DNA of 12,674 nucleotides from Pseudomonadota bacterium. GTDB taxonomy: Bacteria > Desulfobacterota > Desulfarculia > Desulfarculales > JAHJDS01. The notes beneath the pieces were generated by a model. It saw only the letters and a program-made list of their open reading frames with translations, was not told where the DNA came from and ran no database searches. The stretch is from NCBI GenBank assembly GCA_018812395.1, contig JAHJDS010000356.1, positions 1 through 12,674 of the forward strand. The letters run 5' to 3'. This document shows, piece by piece, positions 1 through 7,181 of this stretch (the first letter of the stretch is position 1; every line of letters begins with the position of its first letter). A program made the translations under genes and the position numbers.

Positions 1-401
1 TGATCTTCGCCGGTAACCTGTCTCCGGCCGAGGTTTACGCCCTGCTCCATCTGGCCACGGTGTTCGTCCTGCCCTCGGTCACGCTGCCCCGCCAGCAGGA
101 GGGCACGCCCACGGCGTTGATGGAGGCCATGGCCGCGGGCCGGCCCGTGGTGGCGACGCTGACGGGCGGGACCCCGGAATTGGTTCGGGACGGCGTGGAC
201 GGTCTTCTGGTCGAGGAAAAAGACGCGACCGCTTTGGCCGCGGCCCTGGGGGCACTGGTCGATGATCCGGAATTGGCTCGGAGCCTGGGTGAGTCAGGTC
301 GCTGCCGGGTTCGGGATCGCGACTGGGGCGTCGTCGCCCGGCGGATCCTCGACCTTTACGGGCGGCTGGTGACCCGATCCGCCATGGCCAGCCAGGCGTG
401 A
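1..401 (+). CDS. Glycosyltransferase family 4 protein, C-terminal part (5' end outside window)
   Basis: The reading frame is open from base 3 of the window (codons for I-F-A-G-N-L-S) and ends at TGA 399-401, so the gene begins upstream. About 132 residues are visible. They match the C-terminal nucleotide-sugar-binding Rossmann domain of GT-B glycosyltransferases of the Glycos_transf_1 (GT4) type. An E-x7-E motif (E-G-T-P-T-A-L-M-E) is followed by AMAAGRPVVAT, GGTPELV and DGVDGLLV, the usual run for binding the sugar-nucleotide diphosphate. It should transfer a sugar from a nucleotide donor to a growing lipid-linked glycan at the inner face of the cytoplasmic membrane. Donor and acceptor cannot be read from this fragment. 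Its last 46 bases overlap the convergent gene at 356-1150. The fold call is secure; the role in polysaccharide assembly rests on the neighbours. Confidence 0.9.
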   Translation, partial: IFAGNLSPAEVYALLHLATVFVLPSVTLPRQQEGTPTALMEAMAAGRPVVATLTGGTPELVRDGVDGLLVEEKDATALAAALGALVDDPELARSLGESGRCRVRDRDWGVVARRILDLYGRLVTRSAMASQA

Positions 402-1150
402 CCCAGGGTCATGTCGACCATGTTTTCGGGATAGCCTATCCTCAACAGGAAAAGACTGGCCTCGACAGCCAGACGGGGATCAGCGCCGATCAGGGCCTCA
501 CTTATCGCCCGGCGGCATGCATCGCGCTGTAGACCAAGTACGCCGGTGCTGATGATACGGTTCAAAATCATTTTAAGTCCTTGGAAGGCCGCTCTCCGGA
601 CGTCAGGGTCGGGGTCACGACTCAGTTTTTCGAGACGATCGATGGCCGGCCTGCTCTTGGCCGGCATCAGGGCGCCGACGGCGCCCAGCACGCCGGCCGC
701 CTGCCGGCGAACGCTCGCCCGCTGACGCCGCACTTGGGCGGAGAACCCAGCGTAATCCAAGGGAACGATTAGCCATAAAATCGCCGCTGCCCGTCCGGCG
801 ATGCTGAAGGCGGACAGGTCGAGGCGTAAACCGGACACTACGGGCGGGACGAACCCCGTCAGAAATAGCCCGGCTTCGACGGCGTCTTCGGGCAGCCGGT
901 CGTCGTCGAGGGCGTTGATCATTGACCGGCGAGCGATGAGGGCCAAATGGTCGAGACGGGCCAGCCGGGCCAGGGCCTCGATCCGCTGGTCGCGATCCGG
1001 CCCGGCCAGGCGCTGACTCCAGCGCCTGGCGGCCGAGCGGTTGAACGTCCCGGCCGCCAAACCAACGACCAGAATCAGGACGAACAAGACGAGCGTCCCC
1101 CTGGTTCGCCATCTGAAACCTGGCTTTCCCGCGGGCGTCAAATCGGACAA
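356..1150 (-). CDS. Membrane-anchored HEAT-repeat-like protein of unknown function
   Basis: This is a 264-residue protein read on the minus strand. It has a short basic N-terminus (K9 to R17), one hydrophobic segment at about residues 19-36 (signal anchor or uncleaved signal), then mostly alpha-helical sequence. Residues 53-100 and 145-197 look like HEAT/armadillo-type helical repeats; the clearest is D-P-D-P-D-V-R-R-A-A near residues 179-188. A second hydrophobic stretch lies at about 119-133. HEAT repeats generally bind protein partners and no catalytic motif is seen. The start is TTG at 1150, chosen because a GGGAGAG ribosome-binding site lies just upstream on the minus strand. Internal starts are possible. 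The gene runs opposite to all its neighbours, overlaps the glycosyltransferase 3' end by 46 bases, and its start lies 16 bases from the next forward gene. I infer a real gene from the coherent helical pattern and membrane segment; function is unknown. Confidence 0.68.
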   Translation of the reverse strand: MSDLTPAGKPGFRWRTRGTLVLFVLILVVGLAAGTFNRSAARRWSQRLAGPDRDQRIEALARLARLDHLALIARRSMINALDDDRLPEDAVEAGLFLTGFVPPVVSGLRLDLSAFSIAGRAAAILWLIVPLDYAGFSAQVRRQRASVRRQAAGVLGAVGALMPAKSRPAIDRLEKLSRDPDPDVRRAAFQGLKMILNRIISTGVLGLQRDACRRAISEALIGADPRLAVEASLFLLRIGYPENMVDMTLGHAWLAMADRVTSRP

Positions 1151-1166
1151 CTATTCTCTCCCGTTC

Positions 1167-2474
1167 ATGAAGTCGGTTAAATCTAACGTGTTCGCGGCCG
1201 TCAAGTCAATCGGAAGCACCCGCTCGGCCTGGGCTGATCTGGGCCTGCAGGTGGTCCTGTGGGTGAATGTTGTCACCCTGCCGCTGGCCGGCATGTCCGC
1301 GGTCCGGGAGTGGTGTCTGGCCTTTGGCCTGGCGTTGTGGTTGCTGCGGTCGGCCTTTTCCGGTCGCTGGCGGTTCGACCCCACCCGACTCTGGCCCTTC
1401 CTGCTGCTTTTCACCGGCTGCATCCTGGTTTCGATTCCCTTTGCCGTGGACTGGCGCTACTCGTTGAGCGAATTTCGGGGCGAATGGCTCAAGGGCCTGG
1501 CCTGGTTCTACCTGACCGTCCACGCGGTGGACGAGCAGTGGAAGGTCTACGGCCTGGTGGCGGCGGTCTGGGCCGGGGTGGTGCTGATGATCGGCTTCGG
1601 GGTGATACACAGCTTTTGGAACCCAAACTGGCACTGGGGGCTCATCTCCGAGCCGTCCCTGGCCGCCGGGGTGGGGACCTTTTCCACCTACCTGGTCGTG
1701 ATCTTCGGGTTCTTATGGCTGCCTTTCCGGGCGACGAAACGGAAGTGGTGGTGGGCCGCGGCCGTCCTTCTTTTAGCGGCCTCGGCCTTCCTGGTAATCA
1801 TGTCCACCCAGCGGGCGGCCTGGTTGGCCCTGGTGTTGTTGGTCCCCCTGGGGGTGCTGATCGTCTCTCGTCGCTGGTGGTGGGCCGTTTTGACGGCGGT
1901 GGCGGTCGTGGTCATTTTTGTCTTGTGGCTGGGACTCCTGCCGAAAAACAAATGGATTCGTGGGGACGAAAATTTTCATCCGGTCCGCGGGCTGGCGGCG
2001 GCCACGGACCTGGTCCATCAACCGTTGACGGTCTTTGGTCGGCGGGGCCAGATCTGGCTGAGCGCGGCCGGTTTGGCCCTGCGTCACCCCTTCACCGGGG
2101 TCGGTTACGGCCGGGGCTCCCTCAGTCGGAGCAACATCGACTTTAAACTGATGCCGCTCTACTGGCACGCCCACAACACTTTTCTGGACGTGGCCGCGGG
2201 CACCGGCCTGACCGGGCTGGCGGCCTTTTGCGCCCTGATGTCGGCCTTGTGGTGGCGGGCCTGGCGCTTGTGGCGGGCGGACGCCGGCCTGAGGTCGCTG
2301 GTCGGCGGGATGGTCTGGCTGATGGTCACCGGCTTCTTGTTCCGGAACCTGTTCAACGACTTCTTTATTGACGACACGGCGCTCCTGTTCTGGATTCTGG
2401 CGGCCTTGGCCTATGTCCCGGTCTGGAAGGAGGTCGCCCGGCCGGAGGCCGCCGCGCCGATCGGAACCGGATAG
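1167..2474 (+). CDS. O-antigen ligase / polysaccharide polymerase family membrane protein (Wzy/WaaL-like)
   Basis: This is a 435-residue polytopic membrane protein with about ten or more hydrophobic segments (roughly residues 25-41, 46-62, 76-92, 107-120, 127-148, 168-187, 196-212, 218-233, 238-257, 345-360, 376-396 and 403-419). The region from about 196 to 400 fits the Wzy_C/O-antigen ligase domain. It includes T-Q-R-A-A-W at 214-219 after a membrane segment, a periplasmic-type loop at about 259-332 with H-P-F-T-G-V-G-Y-G at 307-315, and the conserved H-A-H-N-T-F-L-D at 334-341. Such proteins polymerise lipid-linked repeat units or ligate glycan to lipid A core or protein at the periplasmic face; sequence alone does not separate Wzy from WaaL. 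ATG 1167 is preferred because the in-frame extension back to 1041 is hydrophilic, atypical, and lies over the opposite-strand gene. No clear Shine-Dalgarno precedes it, and GTG 1188 is an alternative. It ends three bases before the next gene. Confidence 0.87.
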   Translation: MKSVKSNVFAAVKSIGSTRSAWADLGLQVVLWVNVVTLPLAGMSAVREWCLAFGLALWLLRSAFSGRWRFDPTRLWPFLLLFTGCILVSIPFAVDWRYSLSEFRGEWLKGLAWFYLTVHAVDEQWKVYGLVAAVWAGVVLMIGFGVIHSFWNPNWHWGLISEPSLAAGVGTFSTYLVVIFGFLWLPFRATKRKWWWAAAVLLLAASAFLVIMSTQRAAWLALVLLVPLGVLIVSRRWWWAVLTAVAVVVIFVLWLGLLPKNKWIRGDENFHPVRGLAAATDLVHQPLTVFGRRGQIWLSAAGLALRHPFTGVGYGRGSLSRSNIDFKLMPLYWHAHNTFLDVAAGTGLTGLAAFCALMSALWWRAWRLWRADAGLRSLVGGMVWLMVTGFLFRNLFNDFFIDDTALLFWILAALAYVPVWKEVARPEAAAPIGTG

Positions 2475-2477
2475 GAC

Positions 2478-4451
2478 ATGTGCGGCATCTGCGGCATTGT
2501 TCAGCTTGACGGGGCGCCGGTGGACCTGGTTGATTTGGCCCGGATGACGCTGACCCTCGGGCACCGCGGCCCGGACGGGGTGGGTTGCTTCGTGGCCGGC
2601 GATTGGACCGGCCCCGAGCCGCCGGGATTGATCCAGGGCCGGGCCGCGGCCGGGTGGTCGGTCGGTCTGGGGCACACCCGGCTGGCGATCATTGACCTCG
2701 AGACCGGGGATCAGCCGATGGTCGATCCGGCATCCGGGACGGCCATCGTCTACAACGGCGAGACGTACAACTATCGCGACCTGGCCGCCGACCTCGCCCG
2801 GCGCGGATCGGCCTTTCAGACCACCTCGGACACGGAGGTGGTCCTGAGGCTTTACGAGGAGTACGGCCCTCGCGGCGTCGAGTTCATGCGGGGGATGTTC
2901 GCTCTGGCGGTGTGGGACCCCGCGGCCGGCCGGTTGTTCCTGGCCCGGGACCGGATGGGCCAGAAACCGCTGTGGTACGCCCACGACGAATCTCGGTTCC
3001 TGTTCGCCTCGGAGGCCAAGGCCATCCTGGCCTGCGCCGGCGTGACCACCGACATCGACCCGGTGGCTTTGGGCCGGTATTTGACCTACGGCTACGTGCC
3101 CGGTCCGGGGTCGATTTTTGAGGGGCTGCGGAAACTGCCCCCGGCCCACCGACTGGTCCTGTCCCCGAAGGGCCTGGCGGCCGAGAGGTACTGGCGCCTG
3201 TCCTACGCGCCGGGACCGATCCGGCGGGAGGCGGAGGCGGCCGAGGCCCTGGAGACCGAGCTGCGCGAGGCGGTCCGGCTGAGGCTGGTCAGCGACGTGC
3301 CCCTGGGGGCCTTCCTGTCGGGCGGAATCGATTCCTCGGCGGTGGTCGCCCTGATGGCCGAGGAGAGTCCGGGACGGGTCGAGACGTTTTCCATCGGTTT
3401 CGACGAGCAACCGTTCAACGAGACGCCCTTTGCCCGGGCCGTGGCCGAGCGCTACCGGACGCGCCACACCGAACTATTCGTCCGGCCCGACGCCCTCGAG
3501 ATCCTCCCCCGGCTGGCCTGGCATTATGGCGAGCCGTTCGGCGACTCCTCGGCCGTGCCGACCTATTACCTGTCCCGGCTGACCAGGGCCCACGTCACCG
3601 TGGCCCTCAACGGCGACGGCGGGGACGAGGCCTGCGGGGGCTACATCCGCTACGCCGGAATGCTTCTGGGGCGGCGCCTGGGCCGGCTGCCGGCGTGGTT
3701 GAACCGTTTGACGGCCGGGCTCCTGGCCGCGGCCTCGTCGCCGCTGGGCGCGGCCGCCCGGGCCCGGCTGGCTTACGGCCGTCGCCTCCTGGACAGCGTC
3801 GCAAACAGCCGGGAGGAAGTGCGCCGCTACCTGGATTACGTCGGCTTTTTCGACGGTGGGGCCTTGACCCGTCTGCTCACGCCCGAGGCCGGGCGACTGG
3901 TCCTGGCCGAGGACCCGCTGGACTATTTCCGCCGGGCCTGGTCGAACTCCCGGGCCGAAGATTTGCTCCACCGGGTGTTGGACCTGGACGTCAACACCTA
4001 TCTGCCCGAGGATCTCCTGGTCAAGGTGGACATCGCCTCGATGGCCGTCGGCCTCGAGGCCCGCTCGCCGTTTCTGGATCACCGGGTGGCCGAACTCATG
4101 GCCTCGTTGCCGGCCCGGTTCAAGGTCCGGGGGCTGACGGGCAAGGTGCTGCTCAAGCGGCTGATGCGGGACCGGTTGCCGCGCCGGATATTGAACCGGC
4201 CGAAAAAGGGGTTCGGCGTCCCGGTGGGCGAGTGGTTCCGGGGGCGGCTGGGCGGTCACCTGGAGGATATGCTCCTGTCCCGACGGGCGCTTGACCGGGG
4301 CTGGTTCGAAGCGGCGGCCCTGCGGGGCCTGATCGAGGAGCACCGTCGGGGCCAAAGGAATCACACCGAACGGTTGTGGGCCCTGTTGTTCCTGGAGCAC
4401 TGGGCCCGGCTGTACCTGGACGGCCCGCCGCCGCTCGAACCGCCGGCCTGA
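2478..4451 (+). CDS. asnB: Asparagine synthase family glutamine-dependent amidotransferase (first copy)
   Basis: This 657-residue enzyme begins M-C-G-I-C-G-I, so removal of Met exposes the Cys nucleophile of a class II (Ntn) glutamine amidotransferase domain. Other glutaminase residues are in place: R68 in L-G-H-T-R-L, N93 and E95 in Y-N-G-E, and D118 in T-S-D-T-E. The ATP-pyrophosphatase domain has the PP-loop S-G-G-I-D-S-S at 281-287, and E-A-R-S-P-F-L-D and K-K-G-F-G-V-P follow towards the C-terminus. The family moves ammonia from glutamine to an AMP-activated carboxylate. In polysaccharide loci AsnB-like proteins are thought to amidate uronic acids rather than make asparagine, and I infer that here. 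It is somewhat longer than usual, partly from an insertion at about residues 41-62. The ATG lies three bases after the ligase stop with only a weak AGGA, suggesting translational coupling. The two AsnB proteins in this window are clearly different in sequence. Confidence 0.93.
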   Translation: MCGICGIVQLDGAPVDLVDLARMTLTLGHRGPDGVGCFVAGDWTGPEPPGLIQGRAAAGWSVGLGHTRLAIIDLETGDQPMVDPASGTAIVYNGETYNYRDLAADLARRGSAFQTTSDTEVVLRLYEEYGPRGVEFMRGMFALAVWDPAAGRLFLARDRMGQKPLWYAHDESRFLFASEAKAILACAGVTTDIDPVALGRYLTYGYVPGPGSIFEGLRKLPPAHRLVLSPKGLAAERYWRLSYAPGPIRREAEAAEALETELREAVRLRLVSDVPLGAFLSGGIDSSAVVALMAEESPGRVETFSIGFDEQPFNETPFARAVAERYRTRHTELFVRPDALEILPRLAWHYGEPFGDSSAVPTYYLSRLTRAHVTVALNGDGGDEACGGYIRYAGMLLGRRLGRLPAWLNRLTAGLLAAASSPLGAAARARLAYGRRLLDSVANSREEVRRYLDYVGFFDGGALTRLLTPEAGRLVLAEDPLDYFRRAWSNSRAEDLLHRVLDLDVNTYLPEDLLVKVDIASMAVGLEARSPFLDHRVAELMASLPARFKVRGLTGKVLLKRLMRDRLPRRILNRPKKGFGVPVGEWFRGRLGGHLEDMLLSRRALDRGWFEAAALRGLIEEHRRGQRNHTERLWALLFLEHWARLYLDGPPPLEPPA

Positions 4452-4506
4452 AGCGGTCTCGGGCCAACGACGAACGAGGTGATTTGCTGACTGGGGAGAG
4501 CACCTG

Positions 4507-5100
4507 ATGACCAGACAAATCGATTTATGGAAGGGCGAGTTCGGCGACGCCTACACCGACCGGTGCGACCACGCGCCCCAGGAACACAAACGCCATATTC
4601 TGGCTTCGGTCATCGATCGGCTGCAACCGGCCCGGATACTCGACTTGGGCTGTAACACCGGCCGTCACCTGGAGTGGATCCAGGAACACGGCCCCTACGA
4701 ACTGTGGGGCCTGGAGCCCAACCTCAAAGCCCTGGGCGCCGCCCGCAGCCGGCTGCCGGGGGGCAACCTGGTCGAGGGCAACACTTGTGACCTTCCGTTC
4801 AAGGACGGCTTTTTCGATCTGGTCTACACCGTGGGCGTGCTGATCCACATCTCACCGGATGACATCGCCGCCGCAATGAGGGAGATCGTGCGCGTCTGTC
4901 GGGGTCACGTCTTCTTTTACGAATACTACGCCGATGACTGGACCGAAGTGGAATACCGCGGTCATAATGATTTTTTATGGAAAGCCGACTATCGTAAGTT
5001 ATATTTAATAAATTGCCCCCAACTTGAAGAGGTACAGTTCGAAATCCTGGATGCCGGACAGGGACTGCAGGATGCCTGGGGCTTACTTCGAATGAAATAA
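4507..5100 (+). CDS. SAM-dependent class I methyltransferase, pseudaminic-acid-associated methylase type
   Basis: This 197-residue protein has a Rossmann methyltransferase core. Motif I is I-L-D-L-G-C-N-T-G at 44-52, the acidic ribose-binding residue is E70 in G-L-E-P-N, the adenine-side motif is C-D-L-P-F at 94-98, and F-D-L-V-Y-T-V-G-V-L-I-H follows at 103-114. The N-terminal L-W-K-G-E-F-G-D-A-Y (7-16) and the late R-G-H-N-D-F-L-W-K (151-159) resemble the small methylases found beside pseudaminic and other nonulosonic acid genes, so a sugar-methylating role in the glycan pathway is likely. No nonulosonic acid synthase is visible here, so the substrate is open. The start has a good ribosome-binding site (GGGGAG, 4493-4498, eight bases from ATG). 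The final 45 or so codons are more AT-rich than the rest, at the edge of the AT-rich island. The product still appears full length. Confidence 0.85.
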   Translation: MTRQIDLWKGEFGDAYTDRCDHAPQEHKRHILASVIDRLQPARILDLGCNTGRHLEWIQEHGPYELWGLEPNLKALGAARSRLPGGNLVEGNTCDLPFKDGFFDLVYTVGVLIHISPDDIAAAMREIVRVCRGHVFFYEYYADDWTEVEYRGHNDFLWKADYRKLYLINCPQLEEVQFEILDAGQGLQDAWGLLRMK

Positions 5101-5102
5101 TG

Positions 5103-5118
5103 CTATTGTGAAAAATAG
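5103..5118 (+). other. Short hairpin just after the methyltransferase stop codon
   Basis: CTATT at 5103-5107 pairs with AATAG at 5114-5118 around a six-base loop, starting three bases after the TAA stop. The stem is AT-rich and no U-run follows, so it is not a convincing intrinsic terminator. It may be part of the structured leader of the radical SAM gene. Chance pairing in AT-rich DNA is possible. Confidence 0.3.
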
Positions 5119-5123
5119 TTATG

Positions 5124-5180
5124 CTGTCAATTCTGTACGAGTCATGTTCAATGAAAAAAATTGAATTGTAACTCTGACAG
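5124..5180 (+). promoter_or_regulatory. Nested stem-loop in the leader of the B12 radical SAM gene
   Basis: Three complementary blocks nest in order. CTGTCA (5124-5129) pairs with TGACAG (5175-5180), GAGT (5139-5142) with ACTC (5171-5174), and TTCAAT (5147-5152) with ATTGAA (5160-5165) around a seven-base A-rich loop. The right-hand arms of the outer two stems are directly adjacent, so they could stack, with a nine-base bulge on the left. The structure ends 27 bases before the radical SAM ATG and 12 bases before its ribosome-binding site. It could be a riboregulatory leader, an mRNA-stabilising hairpin or a DNA operator. I do not recognise a known riboswitch; in particular, no cobalamin riboswitch box is evident. 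Confidence 0.4.
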
Positions 5181-5192
5181 TTAATTGATAAC

Positions 5193-5201
5193 AAGAGGAA
5201 G
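5193..5201 (+). promoter_or_regulatory. Strong ribosome-binding site of the radical SAM gene
   Basis: AAGAGGAAG lies six bases before the ATG at 5208. It is stronger than the sites in front of most neighbouring genes and fixes the start of the radical SAM coding region. This suggests that the island gene carries its own translation signal rather than depending on coupling to the methyltransferase. Confidence 0.65.
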
Positions 5202-5207
5202 AAACAC

Positions 5208-7181
5208 ATGCTGATTTATCTAGCAGAGCTATCACATACAGGTCGGGGACCAGTACCGCGAGTGGTCCCACTAGCGACTGGATATATCGCCGCCGCAACA
5301 ATAAAAATGTTTCCAGAGGTAAAGGTAAGGATATTTCGTGATCCACAGAAATTACTTACGGCGGCCCGGCAAAATTCTCCAGACATAGTCGGCTTTTCGG
5401 TCTATCACTGGTCCGAGAGATTAGCGGGCTTCTGTGCCGGTAAAATAAAGACGGAATTCCCATTGGTGGTCACTGTGGCTGGAGGAGCTTCGATAGATGA
5501 TCATGACGCTTCCCTGAAATCATTTTTAATAAATAATCCGCAGTTTGACTATGGTGTTTTAGGACAGGGCGAAAATGGCTTCACTAATCTAGTAAAGAAA
5601 TATTTGGATGGAAGTCTATTGGAGATGAAGGAACCGGTTGGGGGCTGTGCATTTGTAGACCCGGACGGTAGAATGGTCAAGGGCGACTACGCTATTCCTG
5701 ACTTGAGCGATCTGCCATCTCCATATTTGGATGGGCTACTAGATGATTTTCTTATATTGGGATACGAGCCGATCATTCAAACGATGCGCGGCTGTCCGTA
5801 TGGCTGCACATATTGCGTTAGCGGAAAGAGATCGTGGAACAAAATAAGGGCGTTCAGTCTTGAGAGATCCTTTGCGGAAATGGACTACATTCGCCGGTTG
5901 ACACGCAGTGACAAGCTTATCGTGGCCGATGAAAATGTCGGTATTTTAGGAGATCGAGACGTTGCCCTTGCGGAGCGAATCATTGCCATGCACCAAGAAC
6001 ACGGATATCCGCAGCGGTTGTACCATTACACGTCGAAAATAATCACAAGTCAGGTAAAAAAAATTGCGATATTATTGGCTCCCATCGGGCAATTCACTAT
6101 GAGCTTTCAAACCTTGGACGAAAGAGTTCGAAAGGAGATTGCTAGGAAAAGTGTCGATTGGGAAATGTTCGTGGATTACGTGGATTGGGCAGGTAGATAT
6201 AATATCGCTTCAGTTACGGAATTGATTTTTGGTTTTCCTGGCGAGTCAGCCGACGGTTACATCTCGGGCATGGAAAGACTTATTTCTACGGGAGTCAATA
6301 GAGTATATAGTTACAACCTACGTCTTTTGTCAGGTACAGCATTGGCCACAGAGGAATCCAGAGAGAAATACGGGTTTGTGACCCTGTTCCGGGCCACGGA
6401 GGGTGGATTTGGCACCTACGATGGTGAGATAGTATCCGAGGCAGAGGAAGTAGTAATAAGCTCTTTGTCTTTTGGCGAGTCTGATTATTTCACCGTACGG
6501 AAGTATGGACTATTCCTTGAACTCGCTCTGGGGCGCGGCTATCTCTCAGACTTAATTAATTTCCTCAGAAAGATTGGCCTATCTGGTGAAAAAATAGTGC
6601 GGTATCTCGCCGAAGAACAGTTCGACGGACAGCCGAATCTGAGGCAGGTGGTGCTAGAGTATGAAAAACGTGTAAAGGAAGAATTATTTTATAGAGCGGA
6701 TGACTGTGAGAAGCACATAAGGTCCTTGGTGTCAGCCGGCGGTGAGGTTCCGGAAAGCAAATTAAATTTGATTTTCACCGGAAAAATAGTATTAAATGAC
6801 CGAGTTAGAAAGGAGTTGCTTGAAGCCGTGAAACTAATTATTTTGAAATGGGGTACTGCCGCAAACATTCAAAAAATTGTAACTGATTATGTCGACAATA
6901 TTGTGGAAAAAAGAATTTTATGCTTTAAAGAGGACGAAGCAAATGAGGTCGTCACGGGGACCAATGTGCCGGTAGAATATTTACCCTTGAAACATACTGA
7001 AACAAACAAAGTTATTCAATCTAAAGATATATTTACAATTAAAATGCAACTACCCGAAGATTATAAAAGGCACCGGAAGGAACTGAAAATAGGTTCTGAC
7101 CCAGATGAGGCAAGTTTGCAAAGAATATTCATGACGGTTGGAAGGTTCGGTTTGTTAAGACATTGTGAGTTGTTTGACTAG
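5208..7181 (+). CDS. B12-binding domain-containing radical SAM protein
   Basis: This is a 657-residue protein. Residues 1 to about 135 resemble the cobalamin-binding Rossmann domain of B12 radical SAM enzymes (S-P-D-I-V-G-F-S-V at 57-65, V-V-T-V-A-G-G-A-S at 87-95, Y-G-V-L-G-Q-G-E at 115-122). The B12-ligating DxHxxG motif is not seen, as is common in this group. The radical SAM core has R-G-C-P-Y-G-C-T-Y-C at 194-203, so Cys196, Cys200 and Cys203 should bind the 4Fe-4S cluster. A-D-E-N at 240-243 and E-L-I-F-G-F-P-G-E at 338-346 are typical later barrel elements. About 220 C-terminal residues are not assigned. Relatives methylate or rearrange unactivated carbons; I infer glycan or precursor tailoring from context. 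Composition and codon use differ strongly from both flanks. An A8 run lies at 6056-6063. The next gene starts 266 bases downstream. Confidence 0.9.
   Translation: MLIYLAELSHTGRGPVPRVVPLATGYIAAATIKMFPEVKVRIFRDPQKLLTAARQNSPDIVGFSVYHWSERLAGFCAGKIKTEFPLVVTVAGGASIDDHDASLKSFLINNPQFDYGVLGQGENGFTNLVKKYLDGSLLEMKEPVGGCAFVDPDGRMVKGDYAIPDLSDLPSPYLDGLLDDFLILGYEPIIQTMRGCPYGCTYCVSGKRSWNKIRAFSLERSFAEMDYIRRLTRSDKLIVADENVGILGDRDVALAERIIAMHQEHGYPQRLYHYTSKIITSQVKKIAILLAPIGQFTMSFQTLDERVRKEIARKSVDWEMFVDYVDWAGRYNIASVTELIFGFPGESADGYISGMERLISTGVNRVYSYNLRLLSGTALATEESREKYGFVTLFRATEGGFGTYDGEIVSEAEEVVISSLSFGESDYFTVRKYGLFLELALGRGYLSDLINFLRKIGLSGEKIVRYLAEEQFDGQPNLRQVVLEYEKRVKEELFYRADDCEKHIRSLVSAGGEVPESKLNLIFTGKIVLNDRVRKELLEAVKLIILKWGTAANIQKIVTDYVDNIVEKRILCFKEDEANEVVTGTNVPVEYLPLKHTETNKVIQSKDIFTIKMQLPEDYKRHRKELKIGSDPDEASLQRIFMTVGRFGLLRHCELFD

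Noticed and set aside
1773..3467. Long 564-codon minus-strand frame across the ligase and first asnB
   Set aside because: Rich in Gly, Arg, Pro, Gln and His with no domains; it is the mirror of GC-rich codons of two well-supported forward genes.
4478..4507. Possible mini leader peptide (TTG start, eight codons incl. stop) ending on the methyltransferase ATG
   Set aside because: Too short and starts with TTG; the GAGGTG before it is probably chance, as a better ribosome-binding site serves ATG 4507.
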